This document shows positions 1 to 7,923 of a stretch of 21,278 nt of DNA, one piece after another. The translations under genes were made by a program, and so were the position numbers. The stretch's first letter is position 1. The number at the start of each line of letters is the position of its first letter. Source of the stretch: a virus; IMG/VR virus record IMGVR_UViG_3300046538_000055, positions 1 through 21,278 of that record, one strand, 5' to 3'. The notes beneath the pieces are model-generated. The model was not told where the DNA came from. It searched no databases and saw only the letters and a program-made list of their open reading frames with translations.

Positions 1-9
1 CCAGCTTAC

Positions 10-60
10 TGAAATTCAATCCATTGAAATCGAAAGGTTCCATTGAAAAGCCGTTGAAAA
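10..60 (+). repeat. Cluster of short direct repeats upstream of the terminase genes
   Basis: The leader holds CCATTGAAA at 21-29 and again at 40-48, a related CCGTTGAAAA at 51-60, and an odd palindrome TGAAATTCA at 10-18. It is clearly more A/T-rich than the genes. In lambda-type phages the small terminase binds repeated R sites just upstream of its own gene as part of cos, so these repeats may be packaging sites. They could also be promoter elements, since TTGAAA resembles a -35 box, although no good -10 box is seen. Function is inferred from position only. Confidence 0.4.
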
Positions 61-69
61 GGAGGGCTT

Positions 70-672
70 ATGACAGAACCAATGTACCTGTCAAAGAGCG
101 CCTTCGCGGCTCGTATCGGCAGGGCGCCCAGCTACATCACCTGGTTGAAAAACAACAATCGTCTAGTGCTGACTGCTGACGGTAAACAGGTCGATGTCAC
201 GGCCAGCGAAGCGTTGATTCGCGACACCGCCGACCCCAGCAAGACAGCCGTCGCTGACCGTCACCAGCAAGACCGGCTTCAGCGTGACGTTTACAGCCAG
301 CTATCCAGCCAGGCCGAGCCGACTTCAACGGCTGCGCCGCCGCTCACGATCACACCTGCGGGGCAGCTCCCCGACTTCCAGAAGGCCCGGGCACTGCGCG
401 AGCACAACTTGGCACAGCTCGCCGAGATCGAGTTGCACAAGGCCAAGGGTTCGCTGGTTGCCCTCTCGGCGGTGCAGTCCGGCGCTTACAACGCCGGTCG
501 CATGCTGCGCGATCAACTGCTGGGCATGCCTCCGCAACTAGCTCCAGAACTGGCGTCGATGACCGACCCTTGGGAAATCGAAAAGCACCTCACGGCGGCG
601 ATCCGCCGCTCGCTGGAAGACGCAGAACGCATGTCTTCAGCGGATCTTGAACACGCACTGACCACGAGTTAA
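70..672 (+). CDS. Terminase small subunit, Nu1-like DNA-packaging protein
   Basis: This 200-aa protein likely recognises the phage packaging site and delivers DNA to the large terminase. Residues 6-35 (LSKSAFAARIGRAPSYITWL and onward) look like the winged helix-turn-helix that opens Nu1-type small terminases. A polar linker follows around residues 55-95 (many Gln, Ser, Thr, Pro). The C-terminal half (about 105-190) is helical and probably mediates contact with the large subunit; it includes the stretch QKARALREHNLAQLAEIEL. The start at 70 is supported by a strong AAGGAGG four to five bases upstream; the in-frame Met at 82 has no such site. The large terminase begins four bases after the stop. 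Sequence divergence makes the family call less certain than the position does. Confidence 0.82.
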   Translation: MTEPMYLSKSAFAARIGRAPSYITWLKNNNRLVLTADGKQVDVTASEALIRDTADPSKTAVADRHQQDRLQRDVYSQLSSQAEPTSTAAPPLTITPAGQLPDFQKARALREHNLAQLAEIELHKAKGSLVALSAVQSGAYNAGRMLRDQLLGMPPQLAPELASMTDPWEIEKHLTAAIRRSLEDAERMSSADLEHALTTS

Positions 673-676
673 GCCC

Positions 677-2698
677 ATGCCCACGGAAATTCCCGACGGT
701 GCAGAGGTGTACCGCGAGGCGTATTTCCGTGGGCTACGGCCCGACCCGGACGTTTGGATCGATCAGTGGGCCGATGAGTACATGCGGATCCCGCGTGACA
801 CCGGCGCCGCTGAGCCGGGCCAGTACCGCACCTCGCGTACACCGTATGCCCGCGAGCCCATGCGGTGCCTATCGCCGGCTCACCCCTGCAAGCGGGTGAT
901 CACCATGGTCGCGTCGCAGCTAATGAAAACTCAGATCGGCCTAAATTGGATTGGCGGCCTGATGCACATGGCACCGTCGAATATCCTGGCATTGCTGCCA
1001 AGCCTCGGCCTGGCCAAACGGGTGTCCTCGCGGATCGGCAAAACGATCAAGGCGACGCCGGTGCTGCGCGAGCGTGTCGCGGCTAACCGCTCGCGTGATT
1101 CGCGCAACACGATGGACACCAAAGAGTTCGAGGGTGGCACGTTGTACGTCACCACCGCTGGCTCGGCCGCCAACTTGTCGGAGCTGTCGGCGCGCTACGT
1201 TTACGGCGACGAAATCGACCGATGGGAGGTCGACATCGGCGAGGAGGGCGACCCCATTGAACTGGCGGAAACTCGGGGCAGTACCTTTGGCCGTAACGCC
1301 AAGTTCTACTTCTCCAGCTCGCCAACGATCAAGGGCGCTTCGCGAATCTCCGACCTATTCGACGGCAGCGACCAGCGTCATTACTACGTGCCGTGCCCGT
1401 ACTGTGGGCACATGCAGGTGCTTGAGTGGGAGAACCTTCTCTACTCGGCTGACTTCAGCGTAGTGCACTACAAATGCGCGGCGTCCGGGATGGACTGTGA
1501 CGTACTGATCGATGAGTACCACAAGGGTGAAATGCTCGCCAAGGGCGAGTGGCGCGCTCATGCCGAGGGGGACGGCGAGACGGTGGGTTTCCACCTTAAC
1601 GCGCTGTATTCACCGCTCGGTTGGATGGACTGGAAGTCGCTGGCCAAGCAATTCGAGAAGGCGAAAAAGGCCCAGGCCAAAGGCGATCTTGAGCCCATGC
1701 AGGTGTTCTACAACACCCGTCTGGCGAAGGTGTGGGACGCGGCTCAAGAGCAGACCAAAGCCGACGTTCTGAGGAAGCGCGCGCGGTTGGAAGGCTACAC
1801 CCTTGGCTCTCTGCCGGCGGCGGTGATGATGATCACCGGCGCCGTTGACGTTCAAGCCAACCGGCTGGAATTCATGGTCATGGGCTGGGGCGTCGGCATG
1901 GAGCGTTGGGTCGTCGACTACCAAGTGGTCTCCGGCGATCCCGCAGACGAGCGCACTTGGGCGGCACTGGACGAATTACTCAAGGCCAAATATCGCCATC
2001 CGTGCGGTGTCGGTCTGGGCATCCTTGCGGTGGCCGTTGACTCCGGTGGTCACCACACCGATGAGGTCTATCAATTCTGCCGCGTTCGTCGCTGGCGAAA
2101 CGTCTTCGCCATCAAGGGTGCGAGCAAACCCGGCAAACCGGTCATTGCTCAACGCCCGTCCATGGTCGACGTCACGTGGAAAGGCCAGACCGAACGCAAC
2201 GGTGCCGAGCTTTGGTTCGTCGGTACCGATACTGCGAAGGACTGGATCTACAACCGCTACCCATTTGAGTCCGGGCCGGGCGCATTGCACTTCGCGAATG
2301 ACCTGCCAGACGACTTCTTCGACCAGTGCGTAGCAGAACGCAAGGTCGCCCGTTATGTGCGTGGCCATAAGCGCATCGAATGGGTGAAGGGTAAGGCCGA
2401 GCGCAACGAAGCGCTCGATCTGATGGTGTATTGCCTCGCCATGGCGCATTACCTGGGCCTCCATCGATACAAGGAACACGACTGGGAGCGCGTGCGTCAG
2501 TCCCTGGCGCAGTCCGGACTGTTTGACGAAGCTCTGGGCATCAAGCCCGTTCAAGGTGAACGGGTCGACAGTCTTGGCCCAGCTACACCTGTTCGGCTTC
2601 CGGCTTCACCACCCGCTGTTCCGGTCGTGCCACCGCGCCCCGCAGCAACACCACCTCAACGCCGCAGCTCCACCAGCGGCTACCTGAAGAGACGCTGA
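677..2698 (+). CDS. Terminase large subunit, GpA family (ATPase and nuclease)
   Basis: This 673-aa packaging motor cuts concatemeric DNA and translocates it into the prohead through the portal. The N-terminal ATPase has a divergent Walker A region near residues 76-86 (MVASQLMKTQI) and a Walker B-like YVYGDEID at 174-181. A likely zinc-binding motif is CPYC at 240-243 with Cys267 and Cys274. The C-terminal nuclease region carries GAVDVQ (Asp391) and AVDSGG (Asp455), which fit metal-binding acidic positions of the GpA family. The last 50 residues are Pro/Ser-rich and low in complexity. Length is close to lambda gpA (641 aa). There is no clear Shine-Dalgarno, so translation is probably coupled to the upstream gene, which ends four bases earlier. 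The next gene starts one base after the stop. Confidence 0.96.
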   Translation: MPTEIPDGAEVYREAYFRGLRPDPDVWIDQWADEYMRIPRDTGAAEPGQYRTSRTPYAREPMRCLSPAHPCKRVITMVASQLMKTQIGLNWIGGLMHMAPSNILALLPSLGLAKRVSSRIGKTIKATPVLRERVAANRSRDSRNTMDTKEFEGGTLYVTTAGSAANLSELSARYVYGDEIDRWEVDIGEEGDPIELAETRGSTFGRNAKFYFSSSPTIKGASRISDLFDGSDQRHYYVPCPYCGHMQVLEWENLLYSADFSVVHYKCAASGMDCDVLIDEYHKGEMLAKGEWRAHAEGDGETVGFHLNALYSPLGWMDWKSLAKQFEKAKKAQAKGDLEPMQVFYNTRLAKVWDAAQEQTKADVLRKRARLEGYTLGSLPAAVMMITGAVDVQANRLEFMVMGWGVGMERWVVDYQVVSGDPADERTWAALDELLKAKYRHPCGVGLGILAVAVDSGGHHTDEVYQFCRVRRWRNVFAIKGASKPGKPVIAQRPSMVDVTWKGQTERNGAELWFVGTDTAKDWIYNRYPFESGPGALHFANDLPDDFFDQCVAERKVARYVRGHKRIEWVKGKAERNEALDLMVYCLAMAHYLGLHRYKEHDWERVRQSLAQSGLFDEALGIKPVQGERVDSLGPATPVRLPASPPAVPVVPPRPAATPPQRRSSTSGYLKRR

Positions 2699-2699
2699 T

Positions 2700-2906
2700 A
2701 TGTCATTTACCCAGAAGCACCTCGACGCGGTTGAGGCAGCCATTGCTCGCGGTGAGAAAACTGTGCGCTACACCGACCGCACCGTGGAATACCGCACGGT
2801 CGATGAACTGCTTAAGGCGCGTGAAGAAATACGCTCGTCGCTGGTCAGCGCGGCTGGGCCACGTTCGCGTGTGATCCGGCTGTACCACGCAGGGAAGGGG
2901 GTCTAA
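2700..2906 (+). CDS. gpW-like head-tail joining protein
   Basis: This small protein of 68 aa has the same length as lambda gpW, which sits under the portal after packaging and prepares the head for tail attachment. The pattern fits: an N-terminal helix (residues 3-18), a short beta hairpin (TVRYTDRTVEYRTV, 21-34), then a second helix with DELLKAREEIRSSL (35-48) and a basic C-terminus. It lies between the large terminase and the portal, exactly where W lies in lambda. It begins one base after the terminase stop, and its TAA shares a base with the ATG of the portal gene (TAATG), indicating translational coupling. Confidence 0.85.
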   Translation: MSFTQKHLDAVEAAIARGEKTVRYTDRTVEYRTVDELLKAREEIRSSLVSAAGPRSRVIRLYHAGKGV

Positions 2907-4387
2907 TGGCCCGACAGTTTCCGACGCTGACCCGTAACGGATTTGTCCTGCCGTCCAACATCAAGGCCAGTTACGAAGGCGCCGGAGAGGGACGCCGCTC
3001 TGCTGGCTGGGACGCGCCCGACAACGGGATCAACAGCATCAACACCCCAGCACTGCGCAACCTGCGGTCGCGTTCGCGGGCAGCGGTTCGCAATGACCCG
3101 TATGCCTTCAACGTCATCGACAAGCGTGTCAGCAACCTGATCGGCACGGGCATCACTCCGAGGCCAACGACCGACGACGATGCTCTGCGCAAGCTGCTGC
3201 AGGAACTCTGGGGCGATTGGGTCGATGAGTCAGACGCAGATGATCGCACTGACTTCTACGGTCAGCAGGCGCTGGTGGCGCGCACGGTGGAAACCTCGGG
3301 CGAGTGCTTCGTGAGGTTGCGTCCTCGCAGTCTGGATGAAAATTTGGCGGTTCCGCTGCAACTGCAGATCCTGGCGCCTGAATTCGTCCCACACGACAAA
3401 TTCGAATCCACCAAAAACGGCAACGTTATCCGCGCCGGTATCGAATTCACTCCCGGTGGCAAGCGCGTGGCGTACTGGATGTACCTGACACATCCGCGTG
3501 ATGCGGCCTCGCTAAACGCCGGCTACAACCAGCTGGTTCGCGTACCGGCGACTCAGGTGCTGCACATCTTCGAACCGGTCGAGCCGGGCCAGTTGCGCGG
3601 TGTGCCGCGATTGTCGCCGGTGCTCAAGCGACTGCGCAGTCTCGACAACTACGACGACGCGGTTTTGTTCCGGCAGGAAGTGGCCAACCTGTTCGCTGGT
3701 TTCATCAAGCGGCCAGCGCCGGATTCGGGGCAGACGCCCCGCGATCCAGTCACCGGCGCGTTGCTGGATTTGGATCGCGACGGCTTCACCCCGATGGTCG
3801 CGCTCGAACCCGGCACGATGCAGGAGCTGGGGGCAGGAGAGGAGGTTGAGTTCTCCAAACCACCAGACGCAGGCAACAACTACCCGGATTTTATGCGGCA
3901 GCAATTGATGGCTGCAGCAGCGGGATCGGGCACGCCTTACGAGATCCTCACCGGCGACATGCGCGGCATCAACGATCGAGCGCTCCGTGTGGTGCTCAAC
4001 GAATTTCGGCGCCGCCTGGAACAACTGCAGTTCAGCGTGTACGTGCATCAACTCTGCCGGCCGGTACGCGCTGCGTGGATGGACATGGCGGTGCTTTCGG
4101 GTGTCCTAGTGCTGGACGATTACGCACAGAAACGCCGCGATTATCTGCGTACCCGATGGGTGCCACAAGGCTGGGCTTACATTCAACCGGTGCAGGACGT
4201 GCAGGCACGGCGGATGGAAGTGCAGGCCGGTTTTTCTTCGCGCAGCGAAATGGTTCTGCGCACCGGTTACGACGCCGAAACGGTCGATCTGGAAAACGCC
4301 GCCGATCTCGCGCGGGCCACAAAACTGGGCCTCAACTACAACACCCTGGATGCCGTCGAAGACAACGACGACAAGGAGCAACTATGA
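2906..4387 (+). CDS. Portal protein, lambda gpB family
   Basis: This 493-aa protein would form the dodecameric ring at one capsid vertex through which DNA enters and leaves. Family-typical segments are visible: the N-terminal RNDPYAFNVIDKRVSNLIGT (residues 71-90), the block TDFYGQQALVARTVETSGECF (about 114-134), and the region around AAAAGSGTPYEILTGDMRGIN near residue 335-355. The length is close to lambda gpB (533 aa). A good Shine-Dalgarno (AAGGGGG, 2895-2901) precedes the ATG. The end overlaps the next gene as ATGA. In lambda the N-terminus of B is trimmed by the prohead protease, and the same may happen here. Confidence 0.95.
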   Translation: MARQFPTLTRNGFVLPSNIKASYEGAGEGRRSAGWDAPDNGINSINTPALRNLRSRSRAAVRNDPYAFNVIDKRVSNLIGTGITPRPTTDDDALRKLLQELWGDWVDESDADDRTDFYGQQALVARTVETSGECFVRLRPRSLDENLAVPLQLQILAPEFVPHDKFESTKNGNVIRAGIEFTPGGKRVAYWMYLTHPRDAASLNAGYNQLVRVPATQVLHIFEPVEPGQLRGVPRLSPVLKRLRSLDNYDDAVLFRQEVANLFAGFIKRPAPDSGQTPRDPVTGALLDLDRDGFTPMVALEPGTMQELGAGEEVEFSKPPDAGNNYPDFMRQQLMAAAAGSGTPYEILTGDMRGINDRALRVVLNEFRRRLEQLQFSVYVHQLCRPVRAAWMDMAVLSGVLVLDDYAQKRRDYLRTRWVPQGWAYIQPVQDVQARRMEVQAGFSSRSEMVLRTGYDAETVDLENAADLARATKLGLNYNTLDAVEDNDDKEQL

Positions 4388-5538
4388 GCAAACAAGCGCG
4401 ACCGCGCATTTACAACCGCGCCGGCAAACGCGTAGAGGTTCAGGACAAGACCTGGTACGCCGTGCATGCCAGCGGCGAGCCCACCGAGCGAGTGATCGAA
4501 GTTTTCGTCTATGGCGAGATCGGCGGCTGGGGCATCACTGCCAATCAGTTCGTGCAGGATCTGCGCGCCATGGATGACGGTGTGTCACCGGTGGTGGCCG
4601 CGTTCAACAGCATCGGTGGCGACCTGTTCGACGGTCTGGCCATGCACAACGCACTGTCGCGCTTGGGCGAACGTTGCACCGGGCGGATCGATGCGCTGGC
4701 AGCGAGTGCGGCCAGCGTGGCCGTGTGCGGTGCTCACCGGGTGGTGATCGCCTCCAACGCGATGTTGATGATCCACAACCCATGGACTTACGCCGCCGGT
4801 GATGCGGACAACTTTCGCAAGGTCGCCGACGTTCTTGACCAGACTATGGAAGCGATCATTGCGGCGTACAAAGCCAAGGCGTCTGACATCGATGAAGTCG
4901 AGTTGCGGCGCCTGGTGGCTGCTGAAACCTGGCTGACCGCCAACGAAGCGGTGGCACTGGGGCTTGCCGATGAAGTCGGTGACGGCGTGAAGGTCAAAGC
5001 CTGCCTCGGTCAAGGCGCGGTGCTGCAACGATTCCAGAACGCACCGGCTGAATTGCTGGCTCAGCTCGACGAGGCACCTGAACCGGATCCCGAACGCGAA
5101 CCGGTGGAACCACCCTTGGTGCCGCCCGTAGTCGAGTCGGCCAAGTTGGCACTGATGATCACCCAGCGCTGCACGGCAGCGGGTATCAGCAACCTGGTGG
5201 AGCCGCTACTCAGTTCGACCAAGCTCGAAAGCGAAGAAATCGTTTTGGCCGGTCTGACACGCGCCAAAGCGGTGAACGACCTTTGCGTGGCTGCCCGGCT
5301 GCCTGAATTCAGCGCGGAGTATGTCGCGGCCGGTCTGGATGTGCCGGCGGTTCAGGCACGTCTGTTCGACAAGATTGTTACCAGCGGTAAGGGCTTTGAA
5401 ATCGACAACAGTCTGCCGTTGGCGGACGACCTGGCGCCCAAGGTGCTGGCCAAACAACCTGACCCCAACTCGATTTGGGCTGCTCGCCAAGCGGCTCAAA
5501 CCGGAACCGCGCAAAGCGCGAAAGGAGCAAGAGCATGA
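4384..5538 (+). CDS. Prohead protease, ClpP-like, with C-terminal assembly domain
   Basis: This 384-aa protein is a head-maturation protease that degrades scaffold and trims head proteins inside the prohead. Residues about 35-205 are a ClpP-like serine protease fold. NSIGGDLFDG (75-84) is the substrate-binding strand, Ser108 in LAASAAS is the nucleophile, His131 in MLMIHNP is the base, and Asp196 in GLADEV is the third catalytic residue. Residues 215-245 are Pro/Glu-rich, and 255-384 are a helical tail that probably works as scaffold or capsid-binding domain, because no separate scaffold gene exists. The frame is open further upstream, but the ATG at 4384 overlaps the portal stop as ATGA and starts a family-like N-terminus. 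An internal start at Met258 could give a Nu3-like scaffold, but no good ribosome site is seen there. Confidence 0.93.
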   Translation: MSKQARPRIYNRAGKRVEVQDKTWYAVHASGEPTERVIEVFVYGEIGGWGITANQFVQDLRAMDDGVSPVVAAFNSIGGDLFDGLAMHNALSRLGERCTGRIDALAASAASVAVCGAHRVVIASNAMLMIHNPWTYAAGDADNFRKVADVLDQTMEAIIAAYKAKASDIDEVELRRLVAAETWLTANEAVALGLADEVGDGVKVKACLGQGAVLQRFQNAPAELLAQLDEAPEPDPEREPVEPPLVPPVVESAKLALMITQRCTAAGISNLVEPLLSSTKLESEEIVLAGLTRAKAVNDLCVAARLPEFSAEYVAAGLDVPAVQARLFDKIVTSGKGFEIDNSLPLADDLAPKVLAKQPDPNSIWAARQAAQTGTAQSAKGARA

Positions 5539-5879
5539 CCATCAAACAGGAACCGATGCACGCAGGTGAATTCCTGCTGTCCGAAGGCGCCGGGAACATT
5601 TCGCGGGAAACGATCAATGTCGCCGCCGGCCCGGCACTGAATCCGGGCCAAGTACTCGGTCTGGTGACGGCCACGGGTGAGTTTGCGCCGTATGCTCCGG
5701 CCGCCGAAGACGGCACCCAAGCTGCTGTCGCGATCCTTTACGGGCCTTTGGGCGAGTCGGACATCGTGCGCCGCGGTCGCGCTGTGGTGCGAATGGCTGA
5801 GGTCAGCGAAGCGCACCTGACAGGGCTGGATCCTGAGGCCGAAAAAGATCTGGCCGCTCATTTCCTGATCGTCCGCTAA
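5535..5879 (+). CDS. Head decoration protein, lambda gpD family
   Basis: This 114-aa protein matches lambda gpD (110 aa) in length and layout. It would bind as trimers on the outside of the expanded capsid and stabilise it after DNA packaging. The typical pattern is an N-terminal flexible arm ending in HAGEFLLSEGAGNISRETI (residues 9-27), then the beta region LNPGQVLGLVT, and the conserved AVAILYGPLGESD (64-76). The start at 5535 has a strong AGGAG (5523-5527) and overlaps the protease stop as ATGA; the in-frame upstream codons lie inside the protease gene and are unlikely to be used. The order protease, decoration protein, major capsid equals C, D, E in lambda. Confidence 0.93.
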   Translation: MTIKQEPMHAGEFLLSEGAGNISRETINVAAGPALNPGQVLGLVTATGEFAPYAPAAEDGTQAAVAILYGPLGESDIVRRGRAVVRMAEVSEAHLTGLDPEAEKDLAAHFLIVR

Positions 5880-5901
5880 GACGTTTCCTTCTTTCATATG
5901 C

Positions 5902-5924
5902 ATCCCGCCGCGTGCGGGATTTTT
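5902..5924 (+). terminator. Hairpin with T-run between decoration and capsid genes
   Basis: ATCCCGC (5902-5908) pairs with GCGGGAT (5914-5920) around a five-base loop, followed by T's to 5924. It has intrinsic-terminator form but ends only eight bases before the Shine-Dalgarno of the major capsid gene. It may act as a partial terminator, as an mRNA stabiliser, or as a U-rich translation enhancer. Four further genes in the window have the same arrangement. Confidence 0.65.
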
Positions 5925-5936
5925 CGTTTCTGGAGA
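5920..5936 (+). repeat. 17-base leader repeat, copy 1 (before capsid gene)
   Basis: The string TTTTTCGTTTCTGGAGA at 5920-5936 is identical to 13255-13271 before the tail sheath gene. It comprises the T-tract of the hairpin and the Shine-Dalgarno TGGAG. A near copy (TTTTTC, then TCTGGAG) is at 20334-20349 before the endolysin. It looks like a re-used leader for strongly expressed genes. Confidence 0.7.
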
Positions 5937-5942
5937 GTACCC

Positions 5943-6938
5943 ATGGCCGATATCGCCATTTTTGACGACGAAGCATTCACTGTCACCTCGCTGACCGCTG
6001 CACTCAATGATCAACCCTACCTGCCAGGCCGCATCAGCGCGTTGGGCCTGTTCCGCGAGGAAGGCATTACCACCCTGACCGTGCAGATTGAAAAGGACGG
6101 TGACACCCTGGCACTGGTGCCGGCCGGTGAGCGCGGTGGTTCTGGCCTGGTGGTTGCTGCGAGCAAGCGCAACCTGATCCCGTTCAACACCGTGCACCTG
6201 CCGGAGCGTTTCACCATCAAGGCGGATGAGATCCAAGGCATCCGCGCCTTCGGCACTCGCACTGAGCTGCAGGCGGTGCAGGATGTGGTCAATGCACGAT
6301 TGGCAAAGGCGCGTCGTCAGTTGGACGCGACGCACGAGTTCCAGCGTATGGGCGCACTGAATGGCCAGATCCTCGACGCCGATGGCAAAACCGTTCTGCT
6401 GGATCTCTATGATCGCTTCGGTGTGAAGCGTCAAAGGATGTCCATGGGACTGGCGGATCCAGAGACTGAGCTACGTGTTCAATGCGGCGAGGCGCTGGAT
6501 ATGCAGGAGGATGCGTTGGGTAGCGTGACCAGTACCGGCTCGCGCGCCTTCTGCGGCAAAAACTTCTGGAACAAGTTCATCGTCCATCCCTCGGTAAAAG
6601 AAACCTACCTCAACAGTCAGCAAGCGGCAGCTCTACGTGGTGACGCCCGTGAAAGCTTCGAGTTCGGCGGCATCATCTGGGAGCGCTATCGTGGCAAGGT
6701 GGCCGGCGTTTCCTTTGTCCATGATGACAAGGCGCTGCTGGTCCCCGAAGGCGTACCCGATCTGTACATTTCGGTGTTCGCGCCGGCTGATTATATGGAA
6801 ACGGTCAACACCCAGGGCATTCCGTACTACAGCATGATCGAGCCGCTGCCCTTCAACAAAGGCATGGCCGGTGAGGCGCAGTCGAACCCGCTGCATCTTT
6901 GCACGCGACCGCGCGCCCAGATCCTGCTGGAACTCTGA
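5943..6938 (+). CDS. Major capsid protein, lambda gpE family
   Basis: This 331-aa protein is the main shell subunit, expected to have the HK97 fold, and is close in length to lambda gpE (341 aa). Family features include the N-terminal LTAALNDQPYLPGRI (about residues 17-31), the segment FNTVHLPERFTIKADEIQGI (about 83-102), and the C-terminal EPLPFNKGMAGEAQSNPL near residue 298-315. The ATG at 5943 is chosen because it has GGAG at 5932-5935 with seven-base spacing and gives the usual start. The in-frame ATG at 5898 is rejected because its leader would run through the hairpin. Its own leader hairpin and strong ribosome site fit a gene whose product is needed in hundreds of copies. Confidence 0.95.
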   Translation: MADIAIFDDEAFTVTSLTAALNDQPYLPGRISALGLFREEGITTLTVQIEKDGDTLALVPAGERGGSGLVVAASKRNLIPFNTVHLPERFTIKADEIQGIRAFGTRTELQAVQDVVNARLAKARRQLDATHEFQRMGALNGQILDADGKTVLLDLYDRFGVKRQRMSMGLADPETELRVQCGEALDMQEDALGSVTSTGSRAFCGKNFWNKFIVHPSVKETYLNSQQAAALRGDARESFEFGGIIWERYRGKVAGVSFVHDDKALLVPEGVPDLYISVFAPADYMETVNTQGIPYYSMIEPLPFNKGMAGEAQSNPLHLCTRPRAQILLEL

Positions 6939-6940
6939 TC

Positions 6941-7261
6941 ATGGGCTTTCGCGATCTGATCGCCGAAGTCGATGCGGTGGTGTTCGAAACACTGGGCGAT
7001 ACCGCGCGGATCGAGGGGCGCGAAGAACCAGTGCTCGGTATGTTCGCCGCGCCCTGGTTGCAACCCAAGTTCGGCAAGCTCAACACCGGGTTGCGCGAGC
7101 CGCGCTTCGAAATCCGCGTTAGTGATTCGCAAGGTCTGGAACAGGGCATGCTGGTCAGCGTCGACTTGCCTGCCCTTGATGGCGGTGGGGACTACGACCT
7201 GATTCAGCTTGAGCCGAGCGGAGACGGTTTGGTCGCCTTGATCTTGAGGATGCGAGCATGA
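6941..7261 (+). CDS. Head-tail joining protein, FII-like
   Basis: This 106-aa protein lies directly after the capsid gene, where lambda has FI and FII. The product probably attaches to the portal vertex and provides the surface on which the tail docks. Predicted structure is an N-terminal helix (FRDLIAEVDAVVFETLG, residues 3-19) followed by beta strands ending in DYDLIQLEPSGDGLVALILR (85-104), a pattern seen in FII/Gifsy-2-type connector proteins. The start is the ATG two bases after the capsid stop. The end overlaps the Z-like gene as ATGA. The gene position is stronger evidence than the sequence, which is poorly conserved in this family. Confidence 0.75.
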   Translation: MGFRDLIAEVDAVVFETLGDTARIEGREEPVLGMFAAPWLQPKFGKLNTGLREPRFEIRVSDSQGLEQGMLVSVDLPALDGGGDYDLIQLEPSGDGLVALILRMRA

Positions 7262-7923
7262 GCGTCGGCAGTTATTACAAATCCTCGGCCAGCGGCGGGA
7301 TGCTGACGATTCAGTCATCGGCGGCAGATCTGCAAGCCTTTGAAGGTTTCGCTGCATTGGTGCCAAAAGCCGCCGCTGCTGCTCAGCGTCGAGCCATCAA
7401 CAAAACGTTGGGGTGGCTGCGCACTCACATCGCACGGGCGGTTGGCCGGCAAGAGCGCATCGCCGTCGCTGCAGTGCGTCAGCGCTTGCGCAGCTACCCG
7501 GTAGCCGGCAGGGCCGCGAGCGGCAAGTTGTGGTTCGGACTGAACGCCATTGAGTCCAGCCGGATCGGTCGCGCACGGCAGTCTGGCATCGGTGTGTCAG
7601 TGGCGGGGAGACGCTATCAGGGCGCTTTCCTCAAACAGGTATACGGCAACAAGCCGGACATCTGGATCCGTACCGCAAGCAAGCACTTTAATTCGAACGA
7701 CTACCCCGATACGACCGCATCGGCGAGAGGCGGTGCCAGTTCCGGCTGGGTCGCGGAAAACGGCAGTCGCTTTCCACTGGCAAAGGCCAAAGTGTCGCTT
7801 GAGGGAGCCCGTCCGCACTTCGACGAGTGGGTCAAACGCGCCCATGGCCGTTTGCTGGAGATCCTGCAGCAGGAGCTGAACTTTGAGTTTCAAAAGTACC
7901 TGAAGGGGACGGCCAATGTCTGA
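7258..7923 (+). CDS. Minor tail protein Z-like (tail completion)
   Basis: This 221-aa basic protein resembles prophage minor tail protein Z. Family-like features are AAAAAQRRAINKTLGWLRTH (residues 38-57), RQERIAVAAVRQRL, a central segment with YGNKPDIWIRTASKHF, and a C-terminal helix EWVKRAHGRLLEILQQELNF. In lambda, Z acts late in tail maturation so that tails join heads productively; P2 gpS has a similar role. GAGG at 7246-7249 is eight bases upstream of the ATG. It overlaps both neighbours (4 bases with FII-like, 8 bases with the next gene), so the three connector genes are translationally coupled. Confidence 0.82.
   Translation: MSVGSYYKSSASGGMLTIQSSAADLQAFEGFAALVPKAAAAAQRRAINKTLGWLRTHIARAVGRQERIAVAAVRQRLRSYPVAGRAASGKLWFGLNAIESSRIGRARQSGIGVSVAGRRYQGAFLKQVYGNKPDIWIRTASKHFNSNDYPDTTASARGGASSGWVAENGSRFPLAKAKVSLEGARPHFDEWVKRAHGRLLEILQQELNFEFQKYLKGTANV

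Noticed and set aside
4075-4383. Upstream in-frame extension of the protease gene
   Set aside because: It overlaps 309 bases of the portal gene in another frame and has a low-complexity Arg/Gly reading. The ATG at 4384 with ATGA coupling gives a family-like start.
5898-5942. Earlier ATG for the capsid gene
   Set aside because: The extra 15 residues would be encoded by the hairpin and Shine-Dalgarno region; the ATG at 5943 has proper spacing.
5496-6434. 312-codon minus-strand frame opposite decoration and capsid genes
   Set aside because: It is antisense to two confident genes, with no family resemblance and the composition of a shadow frame.
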